Source: Exiguobacterium acetylicum (GTDB taxonomy: Bacteria > Bacillota > Bacilli > Exiguobacteriales > Exiguobacteriaceae). From it: DNA of 64,000 nucleotides. Under the pieces are notes generated by a model, which was given only the letters and a program-made list of their open reading frames with translations, was not told where the DNA came from and made no database searches. Location: NCBI RefSeq assembly GCF_019890935.1, contig NZ_CP082333.1, positions 1,328,001 to 1,392,000 on the forward strand, in the 5' to 3' direction. The position numbers and the translations under genes were made by a program. Positions 24,237 to 33,122 of the stretch are shown in pieces; position 1 is the stretch's first letter; the number at the start of each line of letters is the position of its first letter.

Positions 24237-25499
24237 TTGCTTGATTTACTTATGCGAGATATTTTAGGAACGCCAGCAATCTTGCTCGGTATATTTGCTC
24301 TTGTTGGATTACTGTTGCAAAAGAAGGATATTGCAACAGTTGTTTCGGGGACACTGAAGACAATCATGGGCTTTATCATTATCGGAGCAGGAGCCGGTGT
24401 CATCATCGCAGCACTTGAAATCTTTAGTAAAATGTTCGATCACGCATTCAGCATTCGGGGAATCATTCCAAATAACGAAGCAATCGTAGCAGTTGCTCAA
24501 GATGCATTTGGTGTAGAGACTGCAATGATCATGGTGTTCGGAATGGTCATGAATATTGTTTTGGCACGGTTTACACCATTCAAGTACATCTTCTTGACTG
24601 GACATCATACGTTATTCATGGCGAGTTTACTTGCAGCAATTCTTTCGGTGTCCGGATTGAGTGGTGTTCTATTAGTTGTTGTAGGATCAGTTCTTCTAGG
24701 ATTATGTATGGTTCTTTTCCCAGCCCTCTTACAACCATTTGTTCGACAAATCACTGGTTCTGATGACTTTGCAGTCGGACATTTTGGTTCTCTTGGATAC
24801 TTCATCTCTGGAACAATCGGAAAATATGCAGGAAATAAAGAACACTCAACGGAGCAAATCAAAGTTCCAAAACAACTAGGATTCTTAAGGGATACATCCG
24901 TTGCTGTTTCTTTGACGATGACGCTATTGTTTGTTGTCGTTGCAGTATTTGCTGGACCAGGATTCATTGAAAAAGAATTATCGAGTGGGTCGAACTACAT
25001 CGTTTTCTCTATCATTCAAGCTATTACGTTCGCAGCAGGAGTATACATCGTACTTGCCGGTGTTCGGATGTTAATTTCAGAAATCGTACCAGCGTTCAAA
25101 GGAATCGCGGATAAACTCGTACCGAATGCAAAACCGGCACTAGATTGCCCGACAGTATTCCCATTCGCACCAAACGCGGTCATCATCGGTTTCCTATCCA
25201 GTTTTGTCGCTGGATTGATTTCAATGTTCTTCTTACCTTTACTCGGATTATCAATCATCGTACCTGGATTAGTACCACACTTCTTCACGGGTGCTGCTGC
25301 TGGCGTATTCGGTAATGCGACGGGTGGAAGACGAGGTGCAATACTTGGCTCATTTGCAAATGGTATTCTGATTAGCTTTTTACCGGCATTCCTCTTACCA
25401 CTGCTCGGCAATCTCGGATTCGAAGGGACGACATTCGGGGATTCTGACTTTGCGTTCGTCGGTATTTTGATCAGTTGGATTGTTTCTCTATTCAGCTAA
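24237..25499 (+). CDS. PTS EIIC permease, UlaA family
   Basis: 420 aa with about eleven membrane helices. The start is TTG at 24237, preferred because AAGGGGGG lies at good spacing and homologs begin in this way, near LLMRDILGTPAILLG. UlaA-family hallmarks are TGHHTLFMASLLAA, GHFGSLGYFISGTIGKYAG, PNAVIIGFLSSF and FFTGAAAGVFGNATGGRRGA. It translocates L-ascorbate or a related pentitol-like sugar with phosphorylation by EIIB. The cluster lacks the UlaD/E/F catabolic enzymes, so the substrate is uncertain. Confidence 0.9.
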   Translation: MLDLLMRDILGTPAILLGIFALVGLLLQKKDIATVVSGTLKTIMGFIIIGAGAGVIIAALEIFSKMFDHAFSIRGIIPNNEAIVAVAQDAFGVETAMIMVFGMVMNIVLARFTPFKYIFLTGHHTLFMASLLAAILSVSGLSGVLLVVVGSVLLGLCMVLFPALLQPFVRQITGSDDFAVGHFGSLGYFISGTIGKYAGNKEHSTEQIKVPKQLGFLRDTSVAVSLTMTLLFVVVAVFAGPGFIEKELSSGSNYIVFSIIQAITFAAGVYIVLAGVRMLISEIVPAFKGIADKLVPNAKPALDCPTVFPFAPNAVIIGFLSSFVAGLISMFFLPLLGLSIIVPGLVPHFFTGAAAGVFGNATGGRRGAILGSFANGILISFLPAFLLPLLGNLGFEGTTFGDSDFAFVGILISWIVSLFS

Positions 25500-25558
25500 A
25501 CGGGTTCCATTGCATCTTATTTCGTTATAAAAAGTTGTGCGTTTCATTTCTAGTTACA

Positions 25559-25611
25559 CTAAAAAGACCTGACGCTTCTGAATCTCTTCAGAAACGATCA
25601 GGTCTTTTTAG
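25559..25611. terminator. Bidirectional terminator between EIIC and YrvL-like gene
   Basis: A long near-perfect hairpin: AAAAAGACCTGA pairs with TCAGGTCTTTTT, with an inner TTCTGA/TTCAGAA stem. T-runs occur on both strands. The stop of the minus-strand gene lies within its outer arm. Confidence 0.85.
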
Positions 25612-26165
25612 TTGCCATGAAGTCGATAGACGATCCGAATGATATCCTTTTTCGGAAGATCAGGGTACTTGAGACATAACGTCTCGACGCATGTCACGGG
25701 ATCGACATCTTCTAACAAGCGGGTGGCTTCCTTTACGACTGGATCATGTGGTTCGGTGACTTCGGAAGCTTTAACAGTGGAGTCGCTCGATTGATGAATC
25801 AGGTAAAACAATAGCGTATGTACAGATACGAGCACGACTTTTGTCGCAAGCGAGATTGTAATGGACTCCACGTAGAGATCCATCCAAAGTAAGACGCTCA
25901 AACTGACGGAACCGTTCACGACAGCAATCAGTATGTTCGAGAAACGACGCTTAAACAGTCCGTTAAGCGCACGCATCATCCCGTCGAAGACGACGCTGAC
26001 GAACAGGCTAGCGAGATAGAAGCATAAAAGAAACACTAGACAACCAACGAACGAATCGTAGGACACATCTCCGACGTAGAAAATCAGTCCATCGATCATC
26101 AGTAAAGGGAGCACTAAGAGCAGACTGAGCAACACAAGCGAGACGGAGGAAACCAGTCGTGACAT
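25608..26165 (-). CDS. Membrane protein, possible YrvL family
   Basis: 185 aa from the ATG at 26165 (AAGGA 7 nt before it; a TTG seven codons upstream is less likely). Four hydrophobic segments in residues 1-120 include VSLVLLSLLLVLPLLMIDG and VGCLVFLLCFYLASLFVSVVFD. The soluble C-terminal 60 residues end in a helical pair (TCVETLCLKYPDLPKKDIIRIVYRL). The arrangement recalls regulatory YrvL-type proteins of Bacillus, where YrvL is a membrane negative regulator of the SigO/RsoA system. The match is by memory of the pattern and is uncertain. It is alone and convergent with the PTS unit. Confidence 0.5.
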   Translation of the reverse strand: MSRLVSSVSLVLLSLLLVLPLLMIDGLIFYVGDVSYDSFVGCLVFLLCFYLASLFVSVVFDGMMRALNGLFKRRFSNILIAVVNGSVSLSVLLWMDLYVESITISLATKVVLVSVHTLLFYLIHQSSDSTVKASEVTEPHDPVVKEATRLLEDVDPVTCVETLCLKYPDLPKKDIIRIVYRLHGN

Positions 26166-26350
26166 CCTATCATCCTTTCCGTGCAAATGATTTCGTTAGA
26201 CAAGAAACGCAGCATACAAACTAGGATACCGCTTAACACAGTTGATTACAATTATTGACATAAAAGAGGCGTACACAGATCGTTGCTCAGTTAAGCGTGG
26301 AAATCCTGTCAAAAAGCGTCTTTACGACCAGTTAAAAGCTGGATTATCCA

Positions 26351-26395
26351 TTGACAATCCTTACCTTCCCCTCTTACAATTGAAAATGATTATCA
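26351..26395 (+). promoter_or_regulatory. Promoter plus Fur box of the Nik/Cnt-type importer
   Basis: TTGACA (26351-26356), an 18 bp spacer, and TACAAT (26375-26380) form a strong promoter. Directly after the -10, at the expected transcription start, lies TGAAAAT-G-ATTATCA (26381-26395), which differs from the perfect 7-1-7 Fur box at one base. Binding there would block transcription when iron is plentiful. Confidence 0.82.
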
Positions 26396-26420
26396 ATACA
26401 AGTTGGGAGTTCTGCCTACC

Positions 26421-28031
26421 ATGAACGTTAACCGTAAAAAATTACTGATTTCTACCGTCTCGATCCTGTCTTTGACATCATTATTGATCGGCTGCTCGAA
26501 CCCGGGCGAGTCGACAGGAGAGCGAAAAGATAAAGATACATTGACGCTCGCGTGGCCACGCGACGTCGGAACGATGAACCCGCACGTCTACAACCCATCA
26601 CAACTGTTCGCGCAGTCGATGATCTACGAACCACTCGTCCACTACGGGGAAGGTGGAAAGCTCGAGCCATACTTAGCCTCGTCTTGGAAGATTTCTGAAG
26701 ACGGAAAAACGTATACGTTTACGCTTCGTGACGGCGTCAAGTTCTCGGACGGTTCGACGTTCGACGCAGCGATCGTCAAAAAGAACTTTGATGCGATCCT
26801 CAAACAAAAAGCCTTACATAGCTGGCTTGGCTTCATCACGAAAATCGAGAAGACAGAAGCTGTCGATGCGAAGACGTTCCGCCTGACATTATCCGAAGCC
26901 TATTACCCGACGATTCAAGAGCTCGCGGTCGTCCGCCCGGTCCGTTTCCTCGGAGAAGCGGGATTCCCGGAAAACGGCGATACGTCGAAGGGTGTCAAAA
27001 AAGAAGTCGGAACAGGTCCATGGATGCTCGACGAATACAAACCGGATCAGTATGCGACGTTTAAGGTCAACAAGAACTATTGGGGTCCGAAGCCGAACGT
27101 CGATCACATCAAGGTTGACATCATCCCGGATGCGGAGACACGTGTCTTAGCACTCGAAAAAGGACAAGTTGATCTGATTTACGGTGAAGGGGCGATCAGC
27201 ATCGATGCCTTCAATCAGTTAAAGACGGATAAATCCTACAAGACAGAGATGTCCGAACCAGTCGCGACGCGTCTCCTCGTCTTGAATACGAAAAATAAAC
27301 GTCTGTCTGACGAACGCGTCCGCCAGGCGCTCCAGCACGGGTTTGATAAAGCCGCTCTCGTCGAAGGGATCACGTCGGGAATAGAAGCACCAGCTGACTA
27401 TCTGTTGCCACCGAACATGCCGTACACGTCGAACCTGAAAGTGAAGCAACGGGATTATGACGTCACGGAAGCGAATCGTCTTCTTGACGAAGCAGGTTGG
27501 AAACTGCCGAAGGGTGAAACGATCCGCGTCAAGGATGGTCAACCGCTGCAAATCGGGATGATGTATGATGCGGCCGAGCAGGTCCAAAAGGCGATGGCCG
27601 AAACACTCCAGTCGGAATGGTCGAAAATCGGCGTCGAGCTGAAGACGGAAGCCGTCGAACTGCCGGATCAAGTCCAGCGCTTCAAAGACAATCGATTTGA
27701 CATCAACTTCTATAGTAACTTCGGTGCACCGTATGATCCGCATACGTTCGTGAACCTGATTGATACGGATGGCTTCGGCTTCAAGGAAGCGATTTCGGCT
27801 TATCCGAATAAAGAACAACTGTTGCAAGATATCAAAGATGTTTTGAAGACAACGGACGAGACGAAACGTCAGAAGATGTACGCCGATATTCTGCCATCAC
27901 TCCAAGATCAAGGAGCATTGATTCCGATTTCGTACTTGAAGAAGATGGCAATTTATCAGTCGGATGTGACGAACTTCCAGTTCCCGGCGAACCGGGATGA
28001 GAGTCCATTTGCTCGGATCGGCATTAAGTAA
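26421..28031 (+). CDS. NikA/CntA-type metal or metallophore binding lipoprotein
   Basis: 536 aa. The signal peptide has the lipobox LLIGC (C25). The mature part is a cluster C binding protein (DppA/NikA group), with close resemblance to NikA along its length: LAWPRDVGTMNPHVYNP, FAQSMIYEPLVHY, the SAYYP-like SEAYYPTIQELA, GTGPW and NFGAPYDPHTF. NikA and CntA proteins bind Ni/Co-chelates such as histidine or staphylopine-type metallophores. The Fur box in the promoter favours an iron-responsive metallophore role. No cntKLM-like biosynthesis genes lie nearby, so the chelator could be scavenged. Start: ATG at 26421 after GGGAG; a TTG 18 nt upstream is less likely. Confidence 0.85.
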   Translation: MNVNRKKLLISTVSILSLTSLLIGCSNPGESTGERKDKDTLTLAWPRDVGTMNPHVYNPSQLFAQSMIYEPLVHYGEGGKLEPYLASSWKISEDGKTYTFTLRDGVKFSDGSTFDAAIVKKNFDAILKQKALHSWLGFITKIEKTEAVDAKTFRLTLSEAYYPTIQELAVVRPVRFLGEAGFPENGDTSKGVKKEVGTGPWMLDEYKPDQYATFKVNKNYWGPKPNVDHIKVDIIPDAETRVLALEKGQVDLIYGEGAISIDAFNQLKTDKSYKTEMSEPVATRLLVLNTKNKRLSDERVRQALQHGFDKAALVEGITSGIEAPADYLLPPNMPYTSNLKVKQRDYDVTEANRLLDEAGWKLPKGETIRVKDGQPLQIGMMYDAAEQVQKAMAETLQSEWSKIGVELKTEAVELPDQVQRFKDNRFDINFYSNFGAPYDPHTFVNLIDTDGFGFKEAISAYPNKEQLLQDIKDVLKTTDETKRQKMYADILPSLQDQGALIPISYLKKMAIYQSDVTNFQFPANRDESPFARIGIK

Positions 28032-28043
28032 AGGAGGGATGAC

Positions 28044-28985
28044 ATGGGGGTCTTCCTCGTCAAACGCATATTATCCGTCATCCCGATCTTGTTACTGGCT
28101 GTCTTGATTCTGACAGGGTTGATTCATTTGTCACCAGTTGATCCGGCACAGGCCTATCTATCCGCTGCCCATATCCAACCGACGGATGAACTGCTCGCTG
28201 CCAAACGAGCAGAATTCGGACTCGATCAACCGTTCTACAAACAATACTTCGATGCCGTCATCCGCTTGGCGCAGCTCGATTTCGGCACATCGTATCTTTC
28301 CGGCAAACCGGTCCTAGAAGATGTCTTGCTTCGCTTACCACCGACGGTCGAGCTAGCAGTGACGAGTCTGCTGCTAGCACTCGTCGTCAGTATCCCGCTC
28401 GGGTTCCTTGCTGGGATCAAGAAGAATGGCTTCTTTGACCATCTCAGTCGGGCAATCGCCTTCATCGGTGCTTCAATCCCGTCGTTTTGGCTCGGGTATC
28501 TATTTATCTTCTTCTTTGCTGTCCAGCTGGATTGGTTTCCGGTCGGGGGGACGGGAAGTGTGATGCACTTGATCTTACCGGCATTGACGCTCGCCTTCCC
28601 GTTGATCGCCCTGTATACACGATTGCTCCGTGGCAGTGTGATTGAAGCATTGAACGAACCGTATGTCTTGTTTGCCCGGACACGTGGATTAAAGGAAGGA
28701 CGGATTCTTGGGAAACACGTCCTTCGGATGGCGATTCCGCCGATGATCACGGGTCTTGGAATGAACCTTGGGAAGTTGCTGACGGGAACGATCATCGTCG
28801 AGACCGTCTTCTCGTGGCCAGGCTTCGGTCGCTACTTCATTGAAGCAATCTTTGATCGGGATATGCCGGTCATCCAAGGCTACGTCTTTCTCGCGGCACT
28901 CGTCTTCATCGGGAGCAGTTTGCTCGTCGACATCATTCAAGCTGTGCTCGATCCACGCCTAGCGAAAAAAGGAGGGACGGTATGA
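28044..28985 (+). CDS. Nickel/peptide-type ABC permease (NikB/CntB-like)
   Basis: 313 aa with six membrane helices. It starts with the canonical VKRILSVIPILLLAVLILTGLIHL first helix. The DppB-family domain carries the ATPase-coupling EAA loop in ARTRGLKEGRILGKHVL and the conserved ETVFSWPGFGRYFIEAI near the end. It pairs with the next permease. ATG at 28044 lies 12 nt after the binding-protein gene and follows AAAGGAGG. Confidence 0.9.
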   Translation: MGVFLVKRILSVIPILLLAVLILTGLIHLSPVDPAQAYLSAAHIQPTDELLAAKRAEFGLDQPFYKQYFDAVIRLAQLDFGTSYLSGKPVLEDVLLRLPPTVELAVTSLLLALVVSIPLGFLAGIKKNGFFDHLSRAIAFIGASIPSFWLGYLFIFFFAVQLDWFPVGGTGSVMHLILPALTLAFPLIALYTRLLRGSVIEALNEPYVLFARTRGLKEGRILGKHVLRMAIPPMITGLGMNLGKLLTGTIIVETVFSWPGFGRYFIEAIFDRDMPVIQGYVFLAALVFIGSSLLVDIIQAVLDPRLAKKGGTV

Positions 28986-29827
28986 ATACTCCACTTCCAG
29001 CAACGATGATCCGGTCGCGGTATACGCCGCTTCTTTATCTCTGTGCCCTCGTCTTAATCGGGATGGCAGGCATTGCGTTGTTCGCGCCATGGATCGCGCC
29101 GCATGATCCGAACCTCGTCGACTTGACGCAAAAGCTCCATGGTCCGTCGTCAGCCTATCCGCTCGGAACCGACCAGCTCGGACGCTGTCTCTTATCGCGC
29201 TTGATTTATGGCGCACGGATTTCACTCGGCTGTGCCGTGTTGATTTTCGTCGCCTCACTTGCGATCGGACTGTTCGTCGGAACACTTGCCGGTTACCGTG
29301 GAGGCTGGGTCGACCAACTCTTGATGCGCCTGTGTGACGGTGTGATGGCATTTCCGAGTCTGATTCTCGTCCTCGGTCTCGTCGGTATTTTCGGTCCAGG
29401 TCTCAAGCAGGTCATCATCGCCTTGATGCTCGTCCAGTGGGTCTACTACGCGCGAATGTTCCGCGGAATGGTCATGACGCTGAAGACGGAAGCGTTCATC
29501 GCTGCTGCTCGCGTCAATGGTTCGTCTTCGTGGAAGATCATTCGGACGCACATCCTGCCGAACATCTTACCACCGCTGCTCGTCATCGGAACGCTTGAGA
29601 TGGGATGGGCGATCATGGATATCTCGGCGATGTCGTTCCTCGGGCTTGGTGTTCAGTCACCAACTGCCGAGTGGGGAGCGATGATTCACGAAGGAAAATC
29701 GTACATCCGGACGAATCCGGAATTGATGATTTATCCGGGACTTGCGATCATGCTTGTCATCATCAGCTTTAACCTAGTAGGAGAACAGTTAGCAGAACGA
29801 TTCGGTGTGTCAAAAACGATGAAATGA
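28982..29827 (+). CDS. Nickel/peptide-type ABC permease (NikC/CntC-like)
   Basis: 281 aa, DppC family. Residues around 30-75 carry the family signature APWIAPHDPNLVDLTQKL and YPLGTDQLGRCLLSRLIYG; the EAA loop reads AAARVNGSSSWKIIRTHILPN; FLGLGVQSPTAEWGAMI follows. Six helices are expected. The start overlaps the previous stop as ATGA, so it is translationally coupled and stoichiometric with its partner. Confidence 0.9.
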   Translation: MNTPLPATMIRSRYTPLLYLCALVLIGMAGIALFAPWIAPHDPNLVDLTQKLHGPSSAYPLGTDQLGRCLLSRLIYGARISLGCAVLIFVASLAIGLFVGTLAGYRGGWVDQLLMRLCDGVMAFPSLILVLGLVGIFGPGLKQVIIALMLVQWVYYARMFRGMVMTLKTEAFIAAARVNGSSSWKIIRTHILPNILPPLLVIGTLEMGWAIMDISAMSFLGLGVQSPTAEWGAMIHEGKSYIRTNPELMIYPGLAIMLVIISFNLVGEQLAERFGVSKTMK

Positions 29828-30630
29828 GAGGAGGTGCCCGTATCGAACCGATCTTAGCTGTCGACGGTCTGACCGTCCATACGAAACAACAAGTAACATT
29901 GATCGAAGGTGTGATGTTCTCAATGCAAGCTGGACAGATTCTTGGTCTTGTCGGAGAGAGTGGCTGCGGAAAGACGGTGACGAGTCTCGCCTTGATGCGT
30001 CTGCTTAATCCACAGACAACAGACGTCACTGGCGATATTCGACTGAACGGAACATCAATTCAATCCTTATCAGAACGCGCTGTGCGAACGATTCGGGGCG
30101 GTGAGATTGCGTTCATCATGCAAAATCCGATGAGTGCCTTCACACCGGTCTACTCGATCGGGCACCAGATGATCGAGACGATTCAGACCCATACACGTTG
30201 TTCAAAACGTGAAGCGAAACAACAAGCGATGACGGCACTCGAAGAAGTCAATCTGACGGACGTTGCCCGGTTGCTCAAAGCTTATCCGTTCGAACTGAGT
30301 GGGGGAATGTTACAACGGATCATGATCGCCTTAGCTGTTGCCCTGCGCCCAAGCGTCTTGATTGCCGATGAACCGACGACGGCACTCGATGTCTTTAATC
30401 AAAAGACGGTTCTTGAATTACTCGAACGGATGCGGGCGACTTACGGAACGGCAATCTTGCTCATCTCACATGATCTCGGTGTGATCGCTGAACTTGCAGA
30501 CGATGTCCTCGTCATGCAGCAAGGACGGATCGTTGAGCAAGCAGATGTCTTTGATTTGTTCGATCGACCGCAACATCCGTATACACAGTCCCTTCTTGCC
30601 CAGCATCTAGGAAGGGAGGCGTTCGGATGA
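29824..30630 (+). CDS. ABC ATPase, first (NikD/CntD-like)
   Basis: 268 aa. Walker A is GESGCGKTVT, Q-loop IMQNPMSAFTP, signature LSGGMLQRI, Walker B VLIADEPTTALD and switch His ISHDLG. The FDRPQHPYTQSLL tail is typical of oligopeptide/nickel ATPases. The signature reads SGGML rather than SGGQ, common in the NikD group. The ATG overlaps the upstream TGA (ATGA). No better start is visible, although AGGAGG lies just inside the reading frame. Confidence 0.88.
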   Translation: MRGGARIEPILAVDGLTVHTKQQVTLIEGVMFSMQAGQILGLVGESGCGKTVTSLALMRLLNPQTTDVTGDIRLNGTSIQSLSERAVRTIRGGEIAFIMQNPMSAFTPVYSIGHQMIETIQTHTRCSKREAKQQAMTALEEVNLTDVARLLKAYPFELSGGMLQRIMIALAVALRPSVLIADEPTTALDVFNQKTVLELLERMRATYGTAILLISHDLGVIAELADDVLVMQQGRIVEQADVFDLFDRPQHPYTQSLLAQHLGREAFG

Positions 30631-31424
30631 GTTTACTACAGATCGATCAAGTCTCACACGTCTATAAACGCCGGTTTCGACCAGCTCAGACCGTCTTGCA
30701 TGATGTCTCGTTGACGCTTGAAGCGGGACGCTGTCTCGGACTACTTGGGTCGAGTGGTGCCGGGAAAAGTACGCTCGGACGATTGTTACTCGGACTCGAA
30801 CGTCCGTCAAGCGGTACGATCTGGTTCAACGGTGTCGATCGCCACGCGACAAAACGACCGTTTCAAGGAGATGTCCAAGTCGTCTTCCAGGACTCGTTTG
30901 CTGCTGTCAATCCGAAGCTGACGGCGGCTGATATCATCGCCGAACCGCTTGATAACTTCATTCGTTTAAAGGGTGAAGCACGGCAACAGCGTCTCGTCAC
31001 GCTTATTGAACAAGTCGGACTTAAGGCAACGGATTTAACGAAATATCCGGCGCAGTTCAGTGGCGGGCAACTCCAGCGGATCGCGATTGCGCGAGCGATT
31101 GCTGCTGAACCACGTCTGATTGTTTTAGACGAAGCAGTCAGTAGCCTCGATATGGTCAACAAACGATTGATTCTTGCGTTGTTAGCTGACTTGAAGCGGC
31201 TACACGGTCTAACATATGTCTTCATCACCCATGACATTAAAGCTGCCGAGCAACTCTGTGACAGCTTCGCGATTTTGGAGCAGGGACGTCTCGTCGGGCA
31301 TTATCCGAGTTTAGTTGCATTTGATGCTGCGACGGATCCTGCCGTCGAACGGATGCGCCAAGCAAAACTTGCCGTGCATCCAAGGCAACGAACGATTCGA
31401 AAGACACAAGCAAACAAAGGATAA
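30627..31424 (+). CDS. ABC ATPase, second (NikE/CntF-like)
   Basis: 265 aa. Walker A is GSSGAGKST, Q-loop VVFQDSFAAVNP, signature FSGGQLQRIAIARA, Walker B LIVLDEAVSSLD (Ala replaces the usual Pro after Glu) and switch His ITHDI. It completes the five-gene importer. The ATG overlaps the previous stop by ATGA, making four genes linked by identical 4-nt overlaps. A terminator follows at once. Confidence 0.88.
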   Translation: MSLLQIDQVSHVYKRRFRPAQTVLHDVSLTLEAGRCLGLLGSSGAGKSTLGRLLLGLERPSSGTIWFNGVDRHATKRPFQGDVQVVFQDSFAAVNPKLTAADIIAEPLDNFIRLKGEARQQRLVTLIEQVGLKATDLTKYPAQFSGGQLQRIAIARAIAAEPRLIVLDEAVSSLDMVNKRLILALLADLKRLHGLTYVFITHDIKAAEQLCDSFAILEQGRLVGHYPSLVAFDAATDPAVERMRQAKLAVHPRQRTIRKTQANKG

Positions 31425-31456
31425 CGGACGGCTGAACGGCTCCGTTATCCTTTTTT
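31419..31456. terminator. Terminator after metallophore importer
   Basis: GGATAACGGA and TCCGTTATCC form a perfect stem around a 12-base loop, with TTTTTT after it on the plus strand. It lies between convergent operons and may also serve the minus-strand exporter. Confidence 0.85.
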
Positions 31457-31470
31457 GTTGTAAAAGAGGA

Positions 31471-32241
31471 TCAATAAGCCGTTTTTCGGAACCGAAGAGC
31501 TGACCAGCCGAGTATGAGAAGAATCCAAACGAGACAAGAAGCGACACCAATCAGATGAAACGAAGAAAAAAACGACGTGTGTGATGGGAGCGACAGTAGC
31601 GCGCCAGGCGTGAAAAATAATACGTCTGGCATTAGCGAAGGTAGTGCGACGAGTATCAAGGAAACGACGAGCGACAGGATGCCGATCGGAACAGCGCGTC
31701 GCAAGAAAGTGCTGATCAGTAGTGTCAGACTGACGACGAATAACGTCCAAAGACTAAAATCGAGGATGATACGTAGTGCAAGCATCGGTGAGAGAAATCC
31801 GAACCAATAGACGGTCAAACAGTAGGACGTGAGGGCGCCAATCAGCATCCCGAATAAACTAATCATCCCGTGACTGAACCATTTCGACAGGAGATAGACA
31901 TTCCGAGAGACAGGGCGCGTCAGAATGAAATCCTGCATACCGGTTTGTCGGTCTGAAGCGAGCAGTCCCATGAAGCTCATGATCAGGACGATCAAGCCAA
32001 GCTGATTGAATTGCCCATGGATTGTTGCGCTGAAGACGTCAAGTGGTTGTGGAGCAGGACGATTCGGATCAACGATGATTCCGTCCGCGTTTCCGACGTG
32101 TGCGAGCAAGACATCCATATACATCAACAGCAACGGTTGTGTCACCCCGAGGGCAATGAAGAACAGCGGTAACCAAACGATCTTCCATTCTCTCCATGCT
32201 TCCAACCACTCGGTCCATGTCAGCGTATAAAAGGTCTTCAT
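31471..32241 (-). CDS. ABC-2 type permease (YxlG-like)
   Basis: 256 aa from the ATG at 32241, which overlaps the ATPase stop (ATGA). Six hydrophobic helices, a cytoplasmic start (KTFYTLTWTEWLEAWREWK), a large loop after helix one (about residues 40-80), and FILTRPVSRNVYLLSKW, the coupling segment of NosY/ABC-2 permeases. With the two upstream genes it forms the PLDc_N, ATPase, permease triplet known as yxlEFG in Bacillus subtilis. Exported substrate unknown. Confidence 0.8.
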   Translation of the reverse strand: MKTFYTLTWTEWLEAWREWKIVWLPLFFIALGVTQPLLLMYMDVLLAHVGNADGIIVDPNRPAPQPLDVFSATIHGQFNQLGLIVLIMSFMGLLASDRQTGMQDFILTRPVSRNVYLLSKWFSHGMISLFGMLIGALTSYCLTVYWFGFLSPMLALRIILDFSLWTLFVVSLTLLISTFLRRAVPIGILSLVVSLILVALPSLMPDVLFFTPGALLSLPSHTSFFSSFHLIGVASCLVWILLILGWSALRFRKTAY

Positions 32242-33122
32242 ACGTCTGCCACCATGTCGAGGAACCGTTCCTCGAGTCCGATCGGTTGATAGGCAATCGA
32301 GGCAATCGACCATCCCTGTTGAATCAGAGTGATCGCTAACTGTGAGAGATCAAGCGGCTGCTGTGCGGAGAACTGATAGCAGCATGGGTTGATTCGATCA
32401 ATCTCGATTCGTGGAAATCGTGTAGCAGAAAACGAAGGGGCAGCTGTAAGCGTCTCGACTTGAATCCGGTATTGATCCACGTTGCGTTGATTGTCGAGTG
32501 GACCTAACAATTTTCCGTGCTTAATGACGAGGAAGCGATCGCAACACGTCTTTGCGTCTTCTAACAGGTGCGTTGAGACGATGATCGTCATCCGTTTCTT
32601 TAAGCGGAGGATCAATTGATTGATATCATGTCGACCACTCGGATCTAGGGCGGAAGCTGGTTCGTCAAGAATCAAAAATGTCGGTTCATGTAAGATCGCT
32701 TGGGCGATTCCGAGACGTTGGCGCATGCCGCCGGACAGGCGTTCGACGACTTCTGTTTGTTGGTCGTGGAGTCCAACTTCATGTAGAACAGCTGGAATCC
32801 GCTTATTTAACGTTGCGCGATCGAGACCTGACAAGCGACCGAAAAAACGTAGTGATTGTTCGCACGTCATCCAAGACTTGAAATCTGTTTGTTGTGATAA
32901 GTAGCCGATCGATTGCTGCTGTTGACGGATAGGGCGCGAAGACATCGTGATCGAACCACGGTCACTCTCAATCATGCCGCTCAGACATTTCAAGAGTGTC
33001 GTTTTTCCGGCACCATTCGGACCAATCAGTCCAAGACATTCATGTTCGTGAATCGTGAAGGAAATATCGTCTAGGATAAGACGTCGTTGAAGGGAAAGCT
33101 GGAGATGAGAAATCTGAATCAT
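32238..33122 (-). CDS. ABC exporter ATPase (YxlF-like)
   Basis: 294 aa from the ATG at 33122 with AAGGAGG upstream; an in-frame extension before it has no ribosome binding site and overlaps the neighbour. Walker A is GPNGAGKTT, signature LSGGMRQRLGIAQA, Walker B FLILDEPASALDP, His switch VSTHLLED. The C-terminal 80 residues are the accessory region of DrrA/NatA-type ATPases. Both ends overlap neighbours by 4 nt, so all three proteins are coupled. Confidence 0.88.
   Translation of the reverse strand: MIQISHLQLSLQRRLILDDISFTIHEHECLGLIGPNGAGKTTLLKCLSGMIESDRGSITMSSRPIRQQQQSIGYLSQQTDFKSWMTCEQSLRFFGRLSGLDRATLNKRIPAVLHEVGLHDQQTEVVERLSGGMRQRLGIAQAILHEPTFLILDEPASALDPSGRHDINQLILRLKKRMTIIVSTHLLEDAKTCCDRFLVIKHGKLLGPLDNQRNVDQYRIQVETLTAAPSFSATRFPRIEIDRINPCCYQFSAQQPLDLSQLAITLIQQGWSIASIAYQPIGLEERFLDMVADV

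Noticed and set aside
26242..26424. 60-codon plus-strand frame before the NikA-like gene
   Set aside because: It runs through the promoter and Fur box and ends inside the next gene; no ribosome binding site.
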